This document shows positions 11,960 to 64,000 of a DNA stretch of 64,000 nucleotides, piece after piece. The notes below the pieces were generated by a model. That model was not told the origin of the DNA, did no database searches, and was given only the letters and a program-made list of their open reading frames with translations. This stretch comes from Margaritifera margaritifera (lineage: Eukaryota; Mollusca; Bivalvia; Unionida; Margaritiferidae), in assembly GCA_029931535.1 (NCBI GenBank), contig JAQPZY010000749.1:36001-100000 (forward strand), in the 5' to 3' direction. The position numbers were made by a program, and so were the translations under genes. Within the stretch, counting starts at the first letter, position 1. Every line of letters begins with the position of its first letter.

Positions 11960-12759
11960 CTTTCACTTTTATATCATCAATTAAATCTATCGATGTAAGA
12001 CGAAATTTGCGATTTCGTCATGAAATGAGTCAGGTTTATGTTATGGGTGCACTCTAACCTTAACGAAGCAACCGTTTTCACCTACGCCCCACGCCCAACA
12101 TCTGCATATCTAAACACACACACACACATCGAGTATCAGCTGTACAAGTTTTCCTTAACCGTTAACTGCTTTTGGGCATTTGTACGACCAGGTACACTTA
12201 TTTACAGGTGCATTCAGACAGAAAGAACGCAGAGAAAATTTTCAGGTTCCCTATTGCAACATAATCGTGACCATTCCATGTACTTTTTACAGCATCTTGA
12301 TTTATTGTAAGGATAACAATTTTTTTAAACAAAAGTGCATTTAGACATCACATAGAACAGTAATTACACCAATATGCTGTGTCTGCGTTAAGCAGCAATG
12401 AGTAATAATTCCAGAAATGCAAGCCATATCGCCACCTGGAAAGGTTTCATTATAAATTGGTATTTAATATTTATATATGATCATGACCAGAATAATTTTC
12501 TCTTAAAAATGAATCAAAAAATCGATAATACTTGGATCTTTCCGCTGGGAAGATGATACATGTACTGTCAAAGTTTTGTATTTTTTCTCTACAAAAAAGC
12601 AGAATGCATTTGCATTTAGGAACCTGTGACTTGTTGCTCATTGCTCAGTTTTATCCTCTTTATTGAGTTGACTTGTGTACGAGATTGCCGACCTTCCATT
12701 CCAATTTTGCCTGTTTAACCTCTTCGGCACGTCTGTGTGATTACAAGTTAACTGCAGAG
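11957..12759. other. Upstream region of the calbindin-like gene, no feature assigned
   Basis: No exon or clear core promoter could be recognised. A short (CA)n lies at about 12116-12128. Confidence 0.4.
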
Positions 12760-12908
12760 ACTGTGACAACACAGCGCCGCACGTTAACACCTGTTACATA
12801 TCGATCAGAAGCGCGCATGCGCTATGCTCCTTTCCATCAAGTGCCGCGCAGTGCCTTTCATTTCACAATATTGATACATCAAGTTAAGTCAGTGAAGTCA
12901 TTGCTACA
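12760..12908 (+). promoter_or_regulatory. Candidate proximal promoter/5' UTR with NRF1-like site
   Basis: The stretch before the start codon is richer in CG dinucleotides than its surroundings (12770-12860). It holds a palindromic CGCGCATGCGCT at 12812-12823, which matches the NRF1 consensus except at the last base. There is no clear TATA box. The start site of transcription cannot be placed from sequence alone, and a 5' non-coding exon further upstream is possible. Confidence 0.4.
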
Positions 12909-57542
<44,634 letters not shown>

Positions 57543-60500
57543 GTATGTAAAATTTCCAAAAGTATTGTATCATCGTATGTCATATCAACCAATGTAATTG
57601 CTTGCAAGATGTCAAGTGATTTATTAAAACAAATTGAAGAGATCGATACTTCTTTATAAAATTGAAAGAAAAAAAAATGAATTGATGTAATACATTTTTA
57701 AGGCTATAAATAATGAAATGAAGTGAATTTATTTATAATTGTATTATTGAGAAAAATCTGAAATATCTGCTGAAAAATGATTAATTTAGAAATCTAGTCA
57801 ACGTGAGAAATATATTTCTGATTAGATTTAGCACCAAGTACATGCAATCAGTTTAAAATTATCTGCGGCTAAATAGGATTATCTGTAGAAATTAAAAGTT
57901 AGAGGTGAGAACATTATTTTTCTACACTATGTAGGAAGGCATGTAATACAAACATGCTTATCAATTGTGGCTGCAAGATGGACATTAGGAAGGATAACTA
58001 GAGGTTGTGAATGCATTGTTAGAGTGCAAATGGTATTATTGGTATTTAGACTCCTGACAGTAAAGACACGTATTTAGACTCCTGACAGTAAAGACACGTA
58101 TTTAGACTCCTGACAGTAAAGATTGATGCTCAAATTGATTGTTTGTGTCTCTGAATCAATAATTATATGAAAATGGTATTGATTTCACATATAGTATTAT
58201 GCTGTCGTCACACGTTTTACGTTGCTGTCAGCAGTTGAGTCACATGACTATTAAACCTTCGCAAGGAGCCAATGTTTTGATTTGGAAGGGAGTTCAAGTT
58301 GTCTGAACAATTCGCTCCTTCCTTTGCTGAAAAATGTTTACATTTAATCCTTCTGTCTATTTATATGTTGCAGGCCTCGTGAGATTGCGAATTCTAATTT
58401 GTTAGGTTTCGCTAGGAAGGAAATGCCAAATTTTCCTTTCCTGGATAGGAAGGAAAAGCCAAATTGTCCTTTCCTAGATAGAAAAGAGAATATGCATATG
58501 AGCGTTGATATACTTAAGGACGGATACTACTTATGGACAATGGCGAAAACCTAGGACCTGATGACTGTGAAACTAACATAAAAACAGAAAGGTCTAAAAT
58601 ATGATTAATTCCTTAGAGAACGTCTGATGCCTTATCCAAAGAGCCTTGGCTATAGACTATGATAATGGACCAAACAAATAATAGCGCACCCTACAGGATA
58701 CTCATTCCACTTACGATAAAGATTTGGAGCCTGAAGGCATCTGTGGCATTACTGACTCAAACGTTAAATTGGAATCTGATATATAAACATACCCATCCAT
58801 TATGGAGCCTGAAGGCATCTGTGGCATTACTGACTCAAACGCTAAATCGGAGTCTGATATATTAACTGACCCAACCATTATGGATACGTAATTTGGTTCA
58901 AATGCTTCCTTGGATAAACAATACTATATTAATACAATGAATATGCAGTCATCTTATGACAGTAATCATTTTTGTGTATAATAATAATTGTGGTGATGTT
59001 TTCAGTGTATCAAAGAAACCAGTCTGCGTAATGTTTTGAACTATTACTCTTTTTTGGCACAATTTATAAAATTAGGTATTTCAAATATCGCAACTGTCTT
59101 AACAAGAAAATATTATCTTTAAAATGAGGTTTATGGCAAGTAATAAATCTAAAGTAATTTTATTGTTGTTCTAGAGGGCATTTAATATAAGAATTCCTTC
59201 TGTATTACTTCATTCTAAAGGTCTTATTGACACCAATGAGTAAAGCTGTCTTTAGATATATAGGTCATGAATCAGAATATATTTCCCCAGAGAATAGCTT
59301 TAATATGATAGATCTAATTTACTCTGCCTTGTTCATCGGCTTTAACAAGATTTTATAATCTTTAGGGAGTCATTTTTATTCATGGTGAAGAAGAATAAAA
59401 CAATATAGTCAACACATTAGTGTAGCGTACTAATGTATATAACTAATTTCGTTTAAACGTCATAGAAGTTTTTTTCTGTAACCTGTTATTACAAATCTCC
59501 TTTTCTTGTTTTTGTCCGTTTTTAAGCTCGTGTCATTGATGGTAATCATTAAATAATATAATTATTAAAGGCGTTATAATGCTAGTCTGTCTGCTTTAAT
59601 TCGCAGAAAAGAGGGGGCCACTGGTTTGCTGTGAGAATACATTTATTTATATAATTCTAATTTTGTCTTAGGTGGTGGGAGAGATTAAACTTATGGAAGA
59701 AACCCTGCATGTTGATTACAGGTTATGGGTACATTTTTCTGGTTGTTTTAAAGAATGTTTGATCGATATGTTGATGATATATGTTGTTTGAAGTATTATT
59801 TGTTGGAGATAAGACCAATAGTATTATCCTTTTATAAATCAGGTTTGTTCTAAAAATTGTTATACTGAACACGTTAAAGTTCTTTCAAACAAAGGTACAG
59901 TTTTATTGTTAATGAAATCATTTGTCTTTATTTATGTCTTTCCTCAATAATAAAGCATAACAAGATATTGTCTTTGGCATTTCATGCTTCTTAATTCCGC
60001 TTGAAGAAATATGTGGTGAATACGACTTTTCTTTGCGAATGTCCTATTTTACTATTTTATAACAATTAACTTGTTCACTCCCAAGTATCAGCGTTCAAGT
60101 TGAGGAATATCTTGGTATCTATATACCAATTGGATCCTGGTAATTTTGAGGGAAATCCAAGTAAAATATTTATGAAAAAACAAACAAACTGCAAAGATAT
60201 TTTTCCTTTAAAAATACAACATGAATGGCGGTTATTGTGCCTCTTGACATAACATATTAAAGCACCTAGCTGAAATCGTTGCTATTATATATGAATTTCA
60301 AAGTAAGAATCTTCCGGAAGAAAAAAAAAACATGGTTTGGCGTTTGTTATTTTCCCACCGATACCTGACAAATACTTGAACGCTTTCCTATTTGCCATGA
60401 CATCATGTTGTGGCCCCCAATATTTATTCTATTTTTAGAAATATTCATCTTTTTATTCCTCGCTATTACAGAGCATAAGCGTAAGACATTTGTCAATAAG

Positions 60501-61638
60501 TAATGATTTGAAAAACTATCTTTTTCTCACTGTCCAGATCAAATAGCCATTGCATCCGCACTTTTATACAATTTCGCAGCTTGTATGACACATTCCGCCT
60601 TAAAATGCTTTTATTATGATAAAGCACAGATAAATGAATTATTATTATTATTATTATGATTATTATTATAAGACCTTGGAGACAAAGCGGAAATCATTCA
60701 ATACACATCAACCTTGAGCATGCTTGCGCCATTGCATGGATAAGTCAGACCTTTTTTTATCAAGCTTTACATCGATCCGTTTTTTTTTCTAAACTTACTT
60801 GCCTCTTATTTCTATTTCTAATCCTTGCATGTTTAATATGGAGTTGTTTGGCTGGTTCTTGACGGCACTATCAACATACGCGAACCCTTTCCTGATGGTT
60901 GTAGTACAGGAACTGTGTTCGGCAAATTAATTGCGAATCACGTTCCAAATATATCAGATACAAATGTAACTGTTTTAACTGCATCGATTTGCCACGTGAT
61001 ATTATTACATGTTAATGAAATGCCTTTGAAGCTTACTAAAATTAAAATGCAGAGGTAAGAATCTGTCGCCTCGTGGTTATGATTATTAAAGGCAACATAT
61101 CTCTGGAAAATATTGAGTTGTTCCTCCATTTTCTACTTTTTGCTTCCCAATTAGGATACAGATATTTCACTTTTTATTTCAGAGGTTTTAATTGACCAGA
61201 TACATCAATACAATTTAGCATTAAGTATTTACAATGAATGACACTGAGTCCTGAAAGCGTTAAAAGTCTTATTGTATTGGGTCTATGATAAATCTAACAA
61301 CCTATTGATTAAAGTAGGAAGAGGGGTATTTAATGTCATAGGTGTGTTACGTATTCAGGTCCAGGTAAAAGTGGAAAACTAGGATAAAAAGTCTAGATTT
61401 GTATGTTCCGTATACTCGACATACCGTAATTAGAAAATCCACTCGATCTTATTGTTGCATGCAAAGAACAGTATTTGTAAACAGCTTTATATCTGCCCTT
61501 TTTGCCTTTGTTTATCGAATAGTGTACAGTGTACCAAAACGAGTCCTTTCGCATGGTTATTTAAAAACGTTTTGTTCTATAGAACACTGATCTTTTCTAA
61601 TGATTTTGTCATGTACTATTTTCATTCGTTAAATATTG
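57543..61638. other. Intron 8, no exon found
   Basis: Small duplications occur at about 58053-58124 (28 bp x3), 58410-58490 (GGAAGGAAAAGCCAAATT type) and 58723-58880 (about 80 bp x2). No sequence matching the expected EF5 region was seen. Confidence 0.5.
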
Positions 61639-61951
61639 ACGTGTGATATAATACTAATTCCTGTTTTCAATGGACATGTGATATAATACTAATTCCTGTT
61701 TTCAATGGACATGTGATATAATACTAATTCCTGTTTTCAATGGACGTGTGATATAATACTAATTCCTGTTTTCAATGGACATGTGATATAATACTAATTC
61801 CTGTTTTCAATGGACGTGTGATATAATACTAATTCCTGTTTTCAATGGTCATGTGATATAATACTAATTCCTGTTTTCAATGGTCATGTGATATAATACT
61901 AATTCCTGTTTTCAATGGACGTGTGATATAATACTAATTCCTGTTTTCAAT
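61639..61951. repeat. 35-bp minisatellite, 9 copies
   Basis: ACATGTGATATAATACTAAT followed by TCCTGTTTTCAATGG repeats. Confidence 0.97.
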
Positions 61952-62055
61952 GGTTACAGTAAGTTAAAATGTATGAAAAGTGTTTAGAATTAACTGATTT
62001 TCCATCTGTTTAGAAAGCGCCTTGTTTACATAAGATATATTCCTACTAGTTTTAG

Positions 62056-62240
62056 CGTAATAGTTATTAATTCATATTTGTAATAGTTATTAATCCATAT
62101 TTGTAATAGTTATTAATCCATATTTGTAATAGTTATTAATCCATATTTGTAATAGTTATTAATCCATATTTGTAATAGTTATTAATCCATATTTGTAATA
62201 GTTATTAATCCATGTTTGTAATAGTTACTAATTCATATGT
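62056..62240. repeat. 23-bp minisatellite, ~8 copies
   Basis: TAATAGTTATTAATCCATAT plus TTG repeats. Confidence 0.97.
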
Positions 62241-62337
62241 AAAACTAAGCTATTGTCTCTGTACCGACTGTTATAAACAGATCAACATTTAAATTGCATA
62301 TACACAGAAAATAAGTATTTCATCTTTTATATTACTG

Positions 62338-62710
62338 TCAACACTATGTATTACTAATACAAACATTGCATCTTAAATCGCTATGTATTACTAATACAAA
62401 CATCGCATCTTAAATCGTTATTTATTACTAATACAAACATTGCATCTTAAATCACTATGTATTACTAATACAAACATTGCATCTTAAATCGCTATGTATT
62501 ACTAATACAAACATTGCATCTTAAATCGCTATGTATTACTAATACAAACATTGCATCTTAAATCACTATGTATTACTAATACAAACATTGCATCTTAAAT
62601 CACTATGTATTACTAATACAAACATTGCATCTTAAATTACTATGTATTACTAATACAAACATTGCATCTTAAATCACTGTGTATTACTAATACAAACATT
62701 GCATCTTAAA
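62338..62710. repeat. 37-bp minisatellite, 10 copies
   Basis: CACTATGTATTACTAATACA followed by AACATTGCATCTTAAAT repeats. Confidence 0.97.
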
Positions 62711-63925
62711 TACTGAAATATTTAGTATAATAAATTAAATAAAATATTGTTGAAAAGTTTGTGATTCAAAGGCAATATTGGCATGCTAAAATGCGATGAA
62801 TTTATATTGATTTTCAAGCCGTTAAGACATATGTCCACGACCACATTATGCAGTATATGATTTATAGGCATTTAGTAAGGTCTGGGCGGTTATGTGGTGG
62901 GGGTGGCTTTAATTTTAACATATTGCACAATGAGAGTAAAATAGGGGATCCGTCTACTTAAGATTTTCGTGAATTTCTTTTACCTACGAAAGTAACCAAT
63001 TCTATGATTTTACTTGTTAAGTTGGTATTGAATTTTAATGAACAAACAAAACTAAACTTAACCCTCCCCCCAAAACAAAAACAATAAAAAAAATCCCCCA
63101 CTTCCAAATAAACACGGACATTCCTTTGATGTATGCACGCACCTAACCGATTTGTTTAAAATAAAATGTTAAAACAATTAGTTGCAGAGAAGCGCATGCT
63201 TATATTCTAAAAGGAAACGCAAATACATATGACAATTACCACTAATATGCACCATATTCGGCAAAAACTATCAAAACAATTTTTCTTTATCGTTTTACCG
63301 GTTTGAGCGATTTTGTTTTTAGATGTGAATTCTCTCTTTCAATTAATTTTTCACCGGTTTACTATGTACTTCTTCTGCTGTCCGACTCTTAATGCTTAGC
63401 ATACTTTATACATAGTTCAACTCTGCCAAACTCCAACAAATCACCAACAAATTGTCTTTACTACTACCCTTATATCACACATTCTTCTCGTTACTTTTGC
63501 TCTTCTGTTACAAATTAGTATTTCTTATATTACATCCTTAGATATATTATATTTTTCTCTTTAGATAGAAATAATTAGCTTGTAAATTTGTTATATGCAT
63601 TTAAACATACTACGACCATCCAAAAATTGTATAAATATTTAATCTGTATGCATATTTAACGGCTATCATACCTTCTGGCAATAACGGTATCTCAAGATAA
63701 CATCTAATTTATTGTTTATCTCTATAGTTTTATTGAATCTGCTTTATTATGCTGTTTTAAAACGGGTACTCATTCAACTGTATTAATTTGTCATAATCCT
63801 ACACTTACCAACTGTTAAATAGATGACATATAATACTGCATTGAGAGATTGGTAACAAATATATTTACGTATATTTTCACTTTCTTCACTTGGAGCATTA
63901 AAGAGCAACAGTGTTGGTCTCTATT
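62711..63925. other. Intron 8 continues, no feature seen
   Basis: No supported exon or repeat. Confidence 0.45.
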
Positions 63926-63928
63926 GTG

Positions 63929-64000
63929 CATCTATCTATCTATATATCTATCTACCTATCAATCAATCAATCAATCTATCAATATATCTATCTACCTATC
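63929..64000. repeat. (TCTA)n/(TCAA)n microsatellite at the window edge
   Basis: Tetranucleotide runs continue past the end of the window. Confidence 0.9.

Noticed and set aside
59690..59722. Candidate exon 9 after TTTTGTCTTAG
   Set aside because: The reading VVGEIKLMEETLHVDYR before GTTATG does not resemble the expected start of EF5, and the donor is poor.

Overview
KIND OF ORGANISM. This is a window of AT-rich animal nuclear DNA. It has a gene of small exons separated by long GT-AG introns, tRNA-derived SINE heads, decayed LTR, LINE, hAT and Polinton-like elements, and a very dense load of micro- and minisatellites. The encoded protein looks closest to the invertebrate calbindin-32/Cbp53E branch of the calbindin-calretinin family. 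Together with the repeat style this suggests a lophotrochozoan, most likely a mollusc. That placement is inference; no mitochondrial or rRNA marker is present. LAYOUT. 1-12.8 kb is intergenic: a weak DNA-transposon remnant, an LTR with a dead gypsy-type gag, a SINE with target-site duplications, a small hAT-like MITE inside a (CA)n tract, a 45-bp minisatellite and a worn ~157-bp satellite. 12.9 kb to the right edge is one plus-strand gene. Eight coding exons are visible: 12909-13035, 26105-26190, 27459-27548, 28294-28380, 50407-50463, 51138-51221, 53121-53176 and 57497-57542. They join in frame to 211 residues carrying EF-hands 1 to 4 of a six-EF-hand protein; the last ~100 residues (EF5, EF6) should lie beyond base 64000. 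Intron 1 (13 kb) holds a dead jockey/CR1-type LINE and a decayed Polinton-like region with integrase and HNH-like remnants on the minus strand. Intron 4 (22 kb) holds a 2.5-kb long inverted repeat, a ~65-copy 25-bp array, a 48-52-bp satellite split by a dead hAT transposase, two copies of one unnamed mobile-element tail, and a solo LTR related to the one at 2.3 kb. HOW THE PARTS RELATE. There is one host gene and no operon-like partnership. Everything else is transposon debris and tandem repeats, some of it close to splice sites. The most striking point is the start of exon 2: a 53-bp unit containing the polypyrimidine tract, the AG acceptor and the first 24 bases of the exon is repeated six times. 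The fifth acceptor would add 18 codons in frame to EF-hand 1; acceptors 1 to 4 would run into stop codons.
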